A DNA stretch of 42,120 nt from Dawidia cretensis (GTDB lineage: Bacteria > Bacteroidota > Bacteroidia > Cytophagales > Cyclobacteriaceae). Location: contig NZ_JAHESE010000047.1 in the NCBI RefSeq assembly GCF_018598175.1, forward strand, positions 1 to 42,120, read 5' to 3'. The position numbers and the translations under genes are program-made. The notes beneath the pieces are model-generated. The model saw only the letters and a list, made by a program, of their open reading frames with translations. It did not search any database and was not told where the DNA came from. This document shows, in pieces, positions 26,713 to 34,069 of the stretch (positions within the stretch are counted from its first letter, which is position 1; every line of letters begins with the position of its first letter).

Positions 26713-27159
26713 ATGTCTAACAGTGTTTCATTACATCGAATTCTGAAAGCAACGCCGGAAAAAGTATTCCGGGCCTTTACACAAGCATCGGCCATCGCAT
26801 CCTGGTTGCCACCTTACGGATTTATTTGCACGGTCGATCATTTGAAAGCAGAGAAAGGCGGTACATTCCGAATGTCATTCGAGAACTTTTCCACAGGCAA
26901 CAGCCATTCCTTCGGTGGTACGTATGTGGAATTTAAACCGGGAGAGTCTTTGAAGTACACGGACAAGTTTGACGATCCGAACCTGCCAGGAGAGATGACG
27001 ACTTCTGTTTCGCTTAAGCAAACAATTGCCGGTACAGAGATCAAAATTTTACAAGAAGGAATTCCCGCGGTCATACCAGCAGAGATGTGCTATCTGGGAT
27101 GGCAGGAATCGCTCGAAAAGCTGGCAAAGCTGGTAGAGCCTGTGATACCGGATGCCTGA
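26713..27159 (+). CDS. SRPBCC family protein (AHSA1-like)
   Basis: A 148-residue AHSA1/CalC-type SRPBCC protein: LHRILKATPEKVFRAFTQASAIASWLPPYGF is the family start (strand 1, then the two small helices with W), followed by GGTFRMSFENFSTGNSHSFGGTYVEFKPGESLKYTDKFDDP and the long C-terminal helix with GWQESLEKLAKLVE. Ligand unknown. It follows the DHFR-like gene and ends convergently with the peptidase gene. Confidence 0.88.
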   Translation: MSNSVSLHRILKATPEKVFRAFTQASAIASWLPPYGFICTVDHLKAEKGGTFRMSFENFSTGNSHSFGGTYVEFKPGESLKYTDKFDDPNLPGEMTTSVSLKQTIAGTEIKILQEGIPAVIPAEMCYLGWQESLEKLAKLVEPVIPDA

Positions 27160-27195
27160 GGCATTATCGATCAAGCTGGAGAAATATTTTAAGAC

Positions 27196-27876
27196 TTAGG
27201 CACGCGATATTGGGGGATTGAACAGTTTCCATTGCCCTTCGGAGATTATTTCGACCGTGCCGTCGGTCACTTTAATGGCGGTCTGATCGTCAATCGCATA
27301 CGATGGGACAGGTATCGTGGCCGCCAATTTCTCCAGGTTGGCCAGGGAATTGTCAGGGAACCACGCATGATCCAGGTGTGGATGAATCGCGAAATCAACC
27401 AGTCCCAGCGATTTATCGCTTTGGGCTGGCAGCATATGATGGCGGTAAGTCGTTCCATAGCGGGTCATCACCATACTGCCGGCGCTTAAGCCCACGTACA
27501 CCGTCTTGCGCAATAGCGATGGCAAAAGGTCTGTTAGTCCGGATTGCTGCATCCAATGGCATAGGTACTGACAGTCGCCTCCTCCTACCAACAAGGCATC
27601 GGTCTCCATGAGCATGGGGATCCAAAGATCTTGTTGTATGCTGGGCAGTGCGGTGAGTTCCAGCAACCCCAACGACTTCCAGCCCAGATCGCAGAAAGGG
27701 TCGCCGAGTGATCCGCAAATCACTCGTCGTACAAGGTCACCACCGTTGGGTATGCCGTATATCGCGGTGGGAATAAAAAGGGCGCTCGCCTCGGCAATCG
27801 GTTTCCCCAGTAGGTCAATGAGCGCGTTGTGAATACTTGTATTGCTGATGCCGGCGGAAGTGAGAAGTAGCTTCAT
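27196..27876 (-). CDS. S51-family peptidase (peptidase E-like)
   Basis: A 226-residue S51 protein. The nucleophile lies in VGLSAGSM (Ser131), preceded by the glycine-rich LLVGGGDCQYL (about 96-105) that forms the oxyanion side; a His in FAIHPHLDHAWF (about 163-174) is the likely partner. Peptidase E cleaves N-terminal Asp dipeptides in E. coli; cyanophycinase-like relatives cleave β-Asp-Arg. Which substrate is used here is unknown. Single gene. Confidence 0.85.
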   Translation of the reverse strand: MKLLLTSAGISNTSIHNALIDLLGKPIAEASALFIPTAIYGIPNGGDLVRRVICGSLGDPFCDLGWKSLGLLELTALPSIQQDLWIPMLMETDALLVGGGDCQYLCHWMQQSGLTDLLPSLLRKTVYVGLSAGSMVMTRYGTTYRHHMLPAQSDKSLGLVDFAIHPHLDHAWFPDNSLANLEKLAATIPVPSYAIDDQTAIKVTDGTVEIISEGQWKLFNPPISRA

Positions 27877-28104
27877 AATTTCTTTCGCTATAGGTTATTG
27901 TTGTCGGGGGGCAGTTAATGGAACGTTTAAAGTTAAAGCGCACGTGTGACGCATCTTACCCCCTTGAATGTCATTTTTTCCCCGGTTGAGGAATCAGTTT
28001 TCAAGCAAAATTCGTAAGCAGCATCTCCTGTGGGTGTATTGTAATGTTGCAGTCGTTTGAACTTATTCTTGTTAAAGCAATGTTTATTTCCCAAGCTCCG
28101 ACTC

Positions 28105-28989
28105 ATGGAAAAGATATTTCATCCGGGTGAACAAGCCATTCACACTTTGCTGGGTGTTTCCGAGGAAGCGCATCAGCTGGAGGGAATGATTAAGGATAGG
28201 GTGGCACCTGCAGCCATGCGTATGCTCCCTGCGTTTGGTTTTGTTCTGGCAACTTCCATTGACAACTCGGGAAATGTATGGACCTCTTTCTTGACGGGCT
28301 CTGATGGGTTTCTTTCTGTTGTTTCCGATAAAGTTATTTCGCTATCGACGATTTCAGACAAGAAGTTTCTAAGCAATGTACAGGACAATAATGAAGTGGG
28401 GCTGTTGTTTATAAACTTTGAAGCACGTGTGCGCTTGCGCATCAATGGTACTGTTGTAATCGAGAATGATCGTTTGGTGCTTACTGTCAGGCAAAGCTAT
28501 TTTAACTGCCCTAAATATATTCAAGCAAGAAAGTTTGAGCTTGCGCCTCAGGATCATGTCGGTATAGAACCTGGTGAAACAAGCCTGAATGATTCTCACA
28601 TCAAAATCATCCAGGCGGCAGATACATTTTTTATTTCAACGTATGTTGCCGGGCAAGGTGCAGATTGCTCGCATCGCGGTGGCAGTCCGGGATTTGTTGA
28701 AGTAGTGGATCATCAAACAATTCAATGGCTCGACTATCCGGGGAATAACCTGTATAACACGATTGGCAACCTGCACACAAATCCAAATTGTGGGTTGCTT
28801 TTTATGGATTTTACAAATAACAGAATGCTGCAATTAACCGGGACGGCGCGATTCGTTGTAAAGGATCAGGATACTCGGTTTGTGGTATTTACATTGAAAT
28901 GGATTAACGACATCTCCAACGCAACGCCTTTCCACTGGAAACTTCTTAGCTATTCGCAGTTTAATTTGGCTTCCGATGCAAGACACTAA
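28105..28989 (+). CDS. pyridoxamine 5'-phosphate oxidase-family flavin-binding protein, duplicated split barrel
   Basis: A 294-residue protein with two similar split-barrel halves: first AFGFVLATSIDNSGNVWTS ... NEVGLLFINFEARVRLRINGTVVI, second ADTFFISTYVAGQGADCSHR ... NPNCGLLFMDFTNNRMLQLTGTARFV. The paired GLLFxxF...R(L)x(I/L)xGT motifs show internal duplication, as in the PNPOx-like flavin-nucleotide-binding proteins of this length. Start at 28105 (MEKIFHPGEQ); the open frame upstream to 28057 has no domain sequence. Its stop overlaps the AraC start by 14 bp, so the two are coupled. Confidence 0.82.
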   Translation: MEKIFHPGEQAIHTLLGVSEEAHQLEGMIKDRVAPAAMRMLPAFGFVLATSIDNSGNVWTSFLTGSDGFLSVVSDKVISLSTISDKKFLSNVQDNNEVGLLFINFEARVRLRINGTVVIENDRLVLTVRQSYFNCPKYIQARKFELAPQDHVGIEPGETSLNDSHIKIIQAADTFFISTYVAGQGADCSHRGGSPGFVEVVDHQTIQWLDYPGNNLYNTIGNLHTNPNCGLLFMDFTNNRMLQLTGTARFVVKDQDTRFVVFTLKWINDISNATPFHWKLLSYSQFNLASDARH

Positions 28990-29854
28990 AGGGTTACTGA
29001 ATAAGTTCAAGCACCATACGAAGTTGCCGCTCACGGTAAACGAAAACTGTAAGATTGATGTGCCGGAAGATCTTCTGCAACTCTTTCTTCAGCCACATAA
29101 GCTGGGCTTTTATTATTTTGTTTTTATGGACGAGGGGACCGCTACGTATCACGCTGACCGGCAAGAGATCACCCTCGCAGACAGTCAAATGGTATGTGGT
29201 TTTCCGAACCAGGTGTTCTATAATTCACCGAAAGACAAAAACAACCGGTATAACAACTTCGGGTTCGATGCAGCGATGTTATCATTCCTTCCGCAGTCTT
29301 ATCCTTTTCTGCACAACCCACTAAATTCAAACCTTGTTTCTTTTGACCCGGCGTCCAAGCAACGGGTAAAAGTTATTTTCAGCATACTATTTCAGCTGGT
29401 TCATTCTCCCGACAAACAGAAAAACACAGAAGTCATTTTAGCCTATTTAAATATTCTGCTAATCGAATTTAACAAGGCATACTTCCAGCATGGCGATCAG
29501 GAAATCATCTCCAATTCCCGGCTGTCGAAATTTATAGAGTTTAAGCTCGCGGTGGAAACGCATTTGACAGAGCAGCAGGACGTTCGTGTCATTGCTGAGA
29601 ATTTGTCAACAACCACCAGCAGGCTTTATGATATCGTAAAAGAGTTTTCGGGTGTATCGCCAAAAGAATGGATCACAAACCGGCTGATACAGGAAGCCCA
29701 ACGCAAGTTGCAGTACTCTGCAATTTCGGCTAAAGAATTGGCATACGATCTGGGCTTTAATGACCCCGGCTATTTCTCAAGGCTTTTCAAAAAAAATACC
29801 GGCAAGACCGTCAGTGCGTTTTTAGCCGACGTACGGGATTTGTCCCATAGATAG
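28976..29854 (+). CDS. AraC family transcriptional regulator
   Basis: A 292-residue regulator: an N-terminal cupin-like half containing DEGTATYHADRQEITLADSQMVCGFPNQVF and a C-terminal double HTH, VRVIAENLSTTTSRLYDIVKEFSGVSPKEWI and ISAKELAYDLGFNDPGYFSRLFKKNTGKT with the conserved GF-x-DPGYFSRLFKK pattern. It overlaps the flavin-type gene and precedes an SDR at 29916. Direct repeats GATTTGTCC at 29837 and 29858 sit between, the first inside its own last codons, so it may regulate the SDR. Confidence 0.87.
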   Translation: MQDTKGLLNKFKHHTKLPLTVNENCKIDVPEDLLQLFLQPHKLGFYYFVFMDEGTATYHADRQEITLADSQMVCGFPNQVFYNSPKDKNNRYNNFGFDAAMLSFLPQSYPFLHNPLNSNLVSFDPASKQRVKVIFSILFQLVHSPDKQKNTEVILAYLNILLIEFNKAYFQHGDQEIISNSRLSKFIEFKLAVETHLTEQQDVRVIAENLSTTTSRLYDIVKEFSGVSPKEWITNRLIQEAQRKLQYSAISAKELAYDLGFNDPGYFSRLFKKNTGKTVSAFLADVRDLSHR

Positions 29855-29897
29855 GAAGATTTGTCCATGTCCACCGGCTTTTCGCTCGCTAGTTTTG
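29837..29897 (+). promoter_or_regulatory. AraC-type direct repeats plus -7 box upstream of SDR
   Basis: GATTTGTCC occurs at 29837-29845 and 29858-29866, exactly 21 bp apart. TAGTTTTG (29890-29897), in the context CTCGCTAGTTTTG, fits the -7 consensus and lies 18 bp ahead of the SDR ATG at 29916. The layout matches 6285-6351 and 13053-13117. Confidence 0.55.
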
Positions 29898-29915
29898 CTT
29901 CAAATAATTAAAAAA

Positions 29916-30647
29916 ATGAAGACAGCATTAGTGACGGGAGCCAACAAAGGCATTGGCTTTGAAGTAGCAAAACGACTGGCGCAAAACGGATACTTCGTGT
30001 ATTTGGGGTGCCGTGATGTGGGAAGAGGTTTATCGGCCGTGCAACATCTCCAGGAGGAAGGCCTTAGCAACGTCGCCGCCGTACAACTGGAGGTTACCAA
30101 TTCAGAATCGGTCAGCGCCGCGTATGCCGTAATACATGAAAAGTCACCCGTGCTGGATGTACTGGTGAACAATGCCGGTATTTCGGGGTCCTTTCAGCAA
30201 TCTGCACTCGAATCTACGCCCGATCAGTTTAAAGAAGTTTATGAGACCAATATCTTCGGCGTCGTTCGGGTTACCCAGGCATTTATTGGTCTGTTAAAAA
30301 AATCAACAGCGCCACGGATTGTGAATGTTAGTACGAGTATGGCTTCGTTGACATTGGCCGCCGACCTAACGGACCGTTATTATCCAACAAGATTTGCACT
30401 ATACCAGTCCTCTAAGGCGGCGCTGAACATGTATACTATTAACCTCGCCTACGAGCTCAGGGATACGCCGGTCAAAGTAAATGCTGTTTGTCCGGGCTAC
30501 ACGCAAACCGATTTCACGAACTATCAAGGAACGAGCACGGTGCAAGAAGCTGGACAACGCATTGTCAAATACGCCCTGATAGGCGACGATGGACCAACCG
30601 GCAAATTTTTCAGTGAAGAATACTTTTCTGAGAATATTCCCTGGTAG
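29916..30647 (+). CDS. SDR family oxidoreductase (carbonyl-reductase-like)
   Basis: A 243-residue SDR: TGANKGIG (7-14, the GANKGIG form typical of carbonyl reductase CBR1-like SDRs), NNAG (85-88), Ser in NVSTSM (139-141), and Tyr163-x3-Lys167 (YQSSK). The C-terminus EEYFSENIPW is also typical of this branch. NADPH-dependent reduction of quinones or carbonyls is likely. The start at 29916 is used because the in-frame codon at 29895 is TTG inside the -7 box. Regulated by the preceding AraC gene, by inference. Confidence 0.88.
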   Translation: MKTALVTGANKGIGFEVAKRLAQNGYFVYLGCRDVGRGLSAVQHLQEEGLSNVAAVQLEVTNSESVSAAYAVIHEKSPVLDVLVNNAGISGSFQQSALESTPDQFKEVYETNIFGVVRVTQAFIGLLKKSTAPRIVNVSTSMASLTLAADLTDRYYPTRFALYQSSKAALNMYTINLAYELRDTPVKVNAVCPGYTQTDFTNYQGTSTVQEAGQRIVKYALIGDDGPTGKFFSEEYFSENIPW

Positions 30648-30670
30648 CGCTGGCCCTTCAAGGATAATCC

Positions 30671-31405
30671 TTAGAGCGTAAGCGTCAGCAAATTGGCATC
30701 GCGTATGTAGGCTGTGGCGCCCTGCCACTGAATTTTCACCCAAACGTCTTTACGTCCCAGGATCTCGACGCGGTGGCCACCACCCACCACTGAAACAACG
30801 CCTGCCCCGGGCGACGGGCCATCCATCAGGACCGTGTTGTCATGCGCGACGATGCCATTTTCTCCCTTCGTACTGAGCATGCTGTGACCCACCAACGAGC
30901 TGAGCACCAGGAACAGCAGTACAAGTGCCACCACCGGATTTCTTTTCTTCCGACGCAGGTAGAAAGCGACACTCAAAAAAAGTACGGCCAGCGCCATCAG
31001 CGACAGCCCAATGGGCCAGCGGAAGTCGTGGTAGAATGACAGTGCCTGCACGGCATCGGTTTGTTTGTAACCCTCCAGGTTGTATTTGCCGGCCAGCTCT
31101 TCCATTTTATCGAGCACAGCCTGGTCGTTGGTGGCATCGAAATAGAGGTTCAGGTAGAAGAGCGCCTGCCCTGCCTGGCCAAGGCCCTCTTCGATATAGG
31201 CCATTTTCAGGAGCATGGCGGGAGTATATTGATTGGAAGCAAAGATGGCGCGGTAGTGCTCCATGGATTGCGTATAGCGCTTTGTTTTGAAAAGAGAATC
31301 AGCCGTTTGTAAGCGAAATGAGGATGTTTGGGCGGATGCCGTCCCTATGAAAAAGAGCAGGGAAAAGGAAATATTGAAAATAATTTTTTTAGTGAGGCTT
31401 TGCAT
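30671..31405 (-). CDS. TPR and SH3-like domain membrane protein (BatE-like)
   Basis: A 244-residue protein with signal peptide (cleavage near ASA-Q26), two TPR-type helices pairs (LQTADSLFKTKRYTQSMEHYRAIF and QYTPAMLLKMAYIEEGLGQAGQALFYLNLYFDA), two membrane helices (about 130-150 and 157-175) and a C-terminal bacterial SH3-like domain (NTVLMDGPSPGAGVVSVVGGGHRVEILGRKDVWVKIQW...AYI). This architecture resembles BatE of the Bacteroidota aerotolerance cluster, but no Bat neighbours are seen, so function is open. The end faces the SDR gene convergently. Confidence 0.78.
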   Translation of the reverse strand: MQSLTKKIIFNISFSLLFFIGTASAQTSSFRLQTADSLFKTKRYTQSMEHYRAIFASNQYTPAMLLKMAYIEEGLGQAGQALFYLNLYFDATNDQAVLDKMEELAGKYNLEGYKQTDAVQALSFYHDFRWPIGLSLMALAVLFLSVAFYLRRKKRNPVVALVLLFLVLSSLVGHSMLSTKGENGIVAHDNTVLMDGPSPGAGVVSVVGGGHRVEILGRKDVWVKIQWQGATAYIRDANLLTLTL

Positions 31406-31429
31406 ATTAATGATGTCCTGTTACCTTTG
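31399..31429 (+). promoter_or_regulatory. tRNA-Lys promoter (TTTG-N19-TAccTTTG)
   Basis: TTTG at 31399-31402 and TACCTTTG at 31422-31429 are spaced by exactly 19 bp, the full Bacteroidota σ-ABfr promoter. The tRNA starts 63 bp further on. The -33 box overlaps the start codon of the divergent TPR gene (31403-31405). Confidence 0.75.
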
Positions 31430-31492
31430 CAGCCTCAATTACGGAAAATACCCCGAAATTGACAAGAATTAGAAGATTTCTTGAAGAATGTC

Positions 31493-31565
31493 GATTCCTT
31501 AGCTCAGCTGGTAGAGCAATACACTTTTAATGTATGGGTCCTGGGTTCGAATCCCAGAGGGATCA
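31493..31565 (+). tRNA. tRNA-Lys (UUU)
   Basis: A 73-nt cloverleaf: acceptor GATTCCT (31493-31499) pairs with AGGGATC (31558-31564) with one U-G, discriminator A; D arm GCTC..GAGC; anticodon stem ATACA/TGTAT with loop CTTTTAA giving anticodon UUU; T arm CTGGG TTCGAAT CCCAG. CCA is not encoded. An integrase gene begins 271 bp downstream, so this gene is the probable attachment site of the following element. Confidence 0.95.
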
Positions 31566-31609
31566 CTACAAGATCATAGGGTCCAGTAAATGGTCGCACG
31601 TCTTTGTTG

Positions 31610-31645
31610 AAAACCCCTCAGATTAACTTCTGAGGGGTTTTTGTT
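31610..31645 (+). terminator. rho-independent terminator after tRNA-Lys
   Basis: Perfect 12-bp stem AAACCCCTCAGA (31611-31622) / TCTGAGGGGTTT (31629-31640), 6-nt loop, followed by T-rich sequence. Confidence 0.85.
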
Positions 31646-31696
31646 TTTTATGCCTACTCAAAGAAGCACTTACAAACTCAAGTGAAATACGAGTAG

Positions 31697-31834
31697 TTCG
31701 GTGAGTACAACTCACCGCTTACATTTACTCACCGAATTAGCTGTAACACCATGACAATCAGAGAATTGCAGGTAGTCAAAAGCCGTCAAAATCGCGCAAG
31801 AACGTTGCAGACGGCAACTAATTCGGTGAGTAAA
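31697..31834. repeat. CGGTGAG sites and 17-bp inverted repeat ahead of the integrase
   Basis: Four CGGTGAG/CTCACCG sites: two form a hairpin CGGTGAG-5-CTCACCG (31699-31717). The other two belong to a perfect 17-bp inverted repeat: TTTACTCACCGAATTAG at 31724-31740 and its complement CTAATTCGGTGAGTAAA at 31818-31834, ending 2 bp before the integrase ATG. They may be arm-type integrase sites, or operators for the int gene. Confidence 0.65.
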
Positions 31835-31836
31835 AT

Positions 31837-33132
31837 ATGAAACGTAAGCAAACATTCTCAATTCTCGTATGGGCATACCGTGGCAAGAACAAAGAAAGCC
31901 AAGCCACGCTTTACGCTCGTGTTACAGTTAATGGAAAGCGTGCCGAGATCTCCCTCGGCAGGAAAGTCACCCTCGATCAATGGGATGAAAGCGCCTGTAA
32001 GGTAAATGGCAATACCGCCGAGGCCGAGCAGCTAAACGAGTTCCTTGACATTGCAAAGGCCGAGCTGCATCAAATCCGGCTCATGCTCAAAGCCACTGGC
32101 GAAGAGGTCACCGCCGTCGCTATCAAGAATAAGTACCTGGGCGTTGAAGAAGAGAAGAAATCTTTGTTGGAGGTTTTCAAAGCGTACAATGCCACCGAGA
32201 AGGAACTCATTGATAAAGAGAAAGGACGGATCGCAATCGGAACGTACAAACGCCTCCTGGTCGCCTATGGCAAACTTGAGCGGTTTATAAAGACTACATA
32301 TAAGAAGCCAGACGTTTTCCTGCACGAGCTGAACTATAAGTTTATCACAGACTACGAGTTCTTTTTAAAGGTCACCGACAATCTGGAACACAATACCTGC
32401 CGCGGACACCTGAAGATTTTAAAAAAGATCGCGACACTTTGTGTGAATAACGCGTGGCTCGATCGCAACCCTTTCGCGGCGTTCAAATATATAGCCCTCG
32501 ACGTAGATCGTCAGATACTCAACACGCAGCAACTGGAAACGCTCATCAATAAGCCGCTGCCCTCCAAGCGTCTTGAAGAAGTTCGCGACGTATTCGTGTT
32601 CAGCTGCTTCACAGGCTACGCCTATTCCGATGTGCATAAACTCACACTCGATCACGTAGGCACCGGCATTGATGGCGAGCGATGGATCTTCCTCAACCGT
32701 ACCAAAACTCACAATCGCTCAAACATTCCGCTTTTACCCATTGCGCTGCAACTGACCGAGAAATACAAAGATCACCCCGCATGCGTAGTAAAAGGCAAGC
32801 TATTCCCAGTGTCGAGCAACCAGAAGTACAACGACTATTTAAAAGAGATAGCAGCTATCTGCGGATTCAACATCAAACTTACTACCCACATTGCCAGACA
32901 CACCTTCGCCACCACCGTCGCCCTGGTCAATGGCGTGCCGCTCGAAACCGTCAGTGCAATCCTGGGCCACAAGAGTATACGTACCACGCAGATTTATGCC
33001 AAGATCGTCCAGGAGAAATTAAGCATCGACATGCAAAGCTTGCGCGGCAAGCTTTCAACCTCGATGCCGAAAGCCGTAGAAGCGCCAACGAAGACAGAAG
33101 AATCAACAACGAACTCGACAGTTGCCGCATGA
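31837..33132 (+). CDS. tyrosine recombinase / integrase (Bacteroidota type)
   Basis: A 431-residue integrase: N-terminal arm-binding domain (about 1-100, KRKQTFSILVWAYRGK), SAM-like core-binding domain (about 110-215) and catalytic domain. Visible catalytic residues are H351-x2-R354 (HIARHTF), H378-Lys379 (LGHKS) and the nucleophile Tyr387 (TTQIYAK). At the Arg I position the sequence is CFTGYAYSDVHKL (257-269), with no Arg where CFTGLR is usual; this variant occurs in CTnDOT-like recombinases of the phylum. It inserts and excises the element at tRNA-Lys. Its TGA overlaps the next ATG (ATGA at 33129). Confidence 0.93.
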   Translation: MKRKQTFSILVWAYRGKNKESQATLYARVTVNGKRAEISLGRKVTLDQWDESACKVNGNTAEAEQLNEFLDIAKAELHQIRLMLKATGEEVTAVAIKNKYLGVEEEKKSLLEVFKAYNATEKELIDKEKGRIAIGTYKRLLVAYGKLERFIKTTYKKPDVFLHELNYKFITDYEFFLKVTDNLEHNTCRGHLKILKKIATLCVNNAWLDRNPFAAFKYIALDVDRQILNTQQLETLINKPLPSKRLEEVRDVFVFSCFTGYAYSDVHKLTLDHVGTGIDGERWIFLNRTKTHNRSNIPLLPIALQLTEKYKDHPACVVKGKLFPVSSNQKYNDYLKEIAAICGFNIKLTTHIARHTFATTVALVNGVPLETVSAILGHKSIRTTQIYAKIVQEKLSIDMQSLRGKLSTSMPKAVEAPTKTEESTTNSTVAA

Positions 33133-33581
33133 GCTACGAATCCTACCCTGTGGCCGGCGCCAGCGACGACCACAGCCTCTATGAGTTTACAAGTGTTGGC
33201 CCGCGTGGCAGGATCAAAAAGGTTGTAGCCTTTATGCCGGCTGAAGACCCAAGGTTTTTCAGCCTCGCCTTTGGAGATGTACGTCCCGACAGCTCCACGC
33301 CCGACGACAAGGTGGTCACCGATAATGGCGATCGCGACAAGGTGTTAGCCACCGTCGCTGAAATTGTTGATCTCTACACTCGTCACTATCCTGAGCGATG
33401 GATATACTTTCGAGGCAGTACACGCGAGCGAACACGGCTATACCGAATGGCCGTCACCCTCAACTTGGAAGCCCTAGCTTCCAAGTATGAAATTTACACA
33501 GTAACGCGTGGCGAAGACCCGCAACCTTTTGTAAAGGGAGCATCATTTGACTTCTTTTTGTTTCAGCGAAAAAACAGCTAA
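33129..33581 (+). CDS. DUF6934-like protein, coupled to the integrase
   Basis: A 150-residue soluble protein: MSYESYPVAG start, then GPRGRIKKVVAFMP, RFFSLAFGDVRPDSST, DKVVTDNGDRDKVLATVAEIVDLYTRHYPERWIYFRGSTRERTRLYRMAV. I recall this order (GPxGRIxKxVxF, VSNNGDRxKVLATVA, GSTxARTRLY) from the family now called DUF6934, common in Bacteroidota mobile regions. Function not established. The frame is open far upstream inside int, but 33129 is chosen because of the ATGA overlap. A 50-residue gene follows 4 bp later, so this may be a two-component module such as toxin-antitoxin; inference only. Confidence 0.72.
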   Translation: MSYESYPVAGASDDHSLYEFTSVGPRGRIKKVVAFMPAEDPRFFSLAFGDVRPDSSTPDDKVVTDNGDRDKVLATVAEIVDLYTRHYPERWIYFRGSTRERTRLYRMAVTLNLEALASKYEIYTVTRGEDPQPFVKGASFDFFLFQRKNS

Positions 33582-33585
33582 ATTT

Positions 33586-33738
33586 ATGACCATGAAAAGC
33601 CAAGCCTTGAAAACCCAAAAGTTAAAGGTGAAGATCGATAAGCGTCTGAATGGCATCGATGTGACTAAACTATTCCCCGAGCAGCTGGCCCAGGCCAATA
33701 AAGATTTGGCCAACATTAAATTGCCAAAGACCAAATAG
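33586..33738 (+). CDS. small basic protein (50 aa) paired with the DUF6934-like gene
   Basis: MTMKSQALKTQKLKVKIDKR followed by LNGIDVTKLFPEQLAQANKD and a short tail; Lys-rich with a helical second half. The ATG at 33592 (MKSQ) is an equally good start. It follows the DUF6934-like stop by 4 bp and precedes a strong hairpin, so the two genes close an int-led operon. No named family; size and context suit an antitoxin or regulator, but this is inference. Confidence 0.6.
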   Translation: MTMKSQALKTQKLKVKIDKRLNGIDVTKLFPEQLAQANKDLANIKLPKTK

Positions 33739-33743
33739 TCGCC

Positions 33744-33776
33744 TTGTAGCCTCTAAGTAGTTCTTAGAGGCTACAA
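33744..33776 (+). terminator. 14-bp stem hairpin closing the int operon
   Basis: Perfect stem TTGTAGCCTCTAAG (33744-33757) / CTTAGAGGCTACAA (33763-33776), 5-nt loop. The T-tract is poor (TTACT), so termination strength is uncertain; the stem is symmetric and could act on both strands. Confidence 0.65.
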
Positions 33777-33808
33777 TTACTCCACAATAGTTGTTATCCA
33801 TTAGACTC

Positions 33809-34069
33809 ATGATACTAGATAATCGAATTAGCGTTACTGGACTTCGTACATTGGGATTCATTAGGCGACCAGATCTAATAGAGAAATTGGTTGAAGATTG
33901 CTGGAGTAATCGAAATCTAATAATCTACCGCCACCAAAATTCAACTGAATGGCATGTACAAGTGGGATACTTTATATATCCGGCTATACTTGACAGAGAG
34001 TACATATCGACTTATCGACATTTACAGCAGGTATACAGACAAGCCAATGCAAGACGGTTGTATATATGA
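33809..34069 (+). CDS. hypothetical protein (86 aa)
   Basis: MILDNRISVTGLRTLGFIRR, then PDLIEKLVEDCWSNRNLIIY, then strand-like segments and an Arg-rich end. No family recognised. Start at ATG 33809 is chosen over TTG 33791. It is AT-rich compared with the flanking integrase and HEPN genes. Its TGA overlaps the ATG of the P-loop gene (ATGA, 34066-34069), so the pair is translationally coupled. Confidence 0.6.
   Translation: MILDNRISVTGLRTLGFIRRPDLIEKLVEDCWSNRNLIIYRHQNSTEWHVQVGYFIYPAILDREYISTYRHLQQVYRQANARRLYI

Noticed and set aside
32682-33128. Upstream extension of the DUF6934-like frame inside the integrase
   Set aside because: Out-of-frame shadow of int; the ATGA overlap at 33129 gives the natural start.
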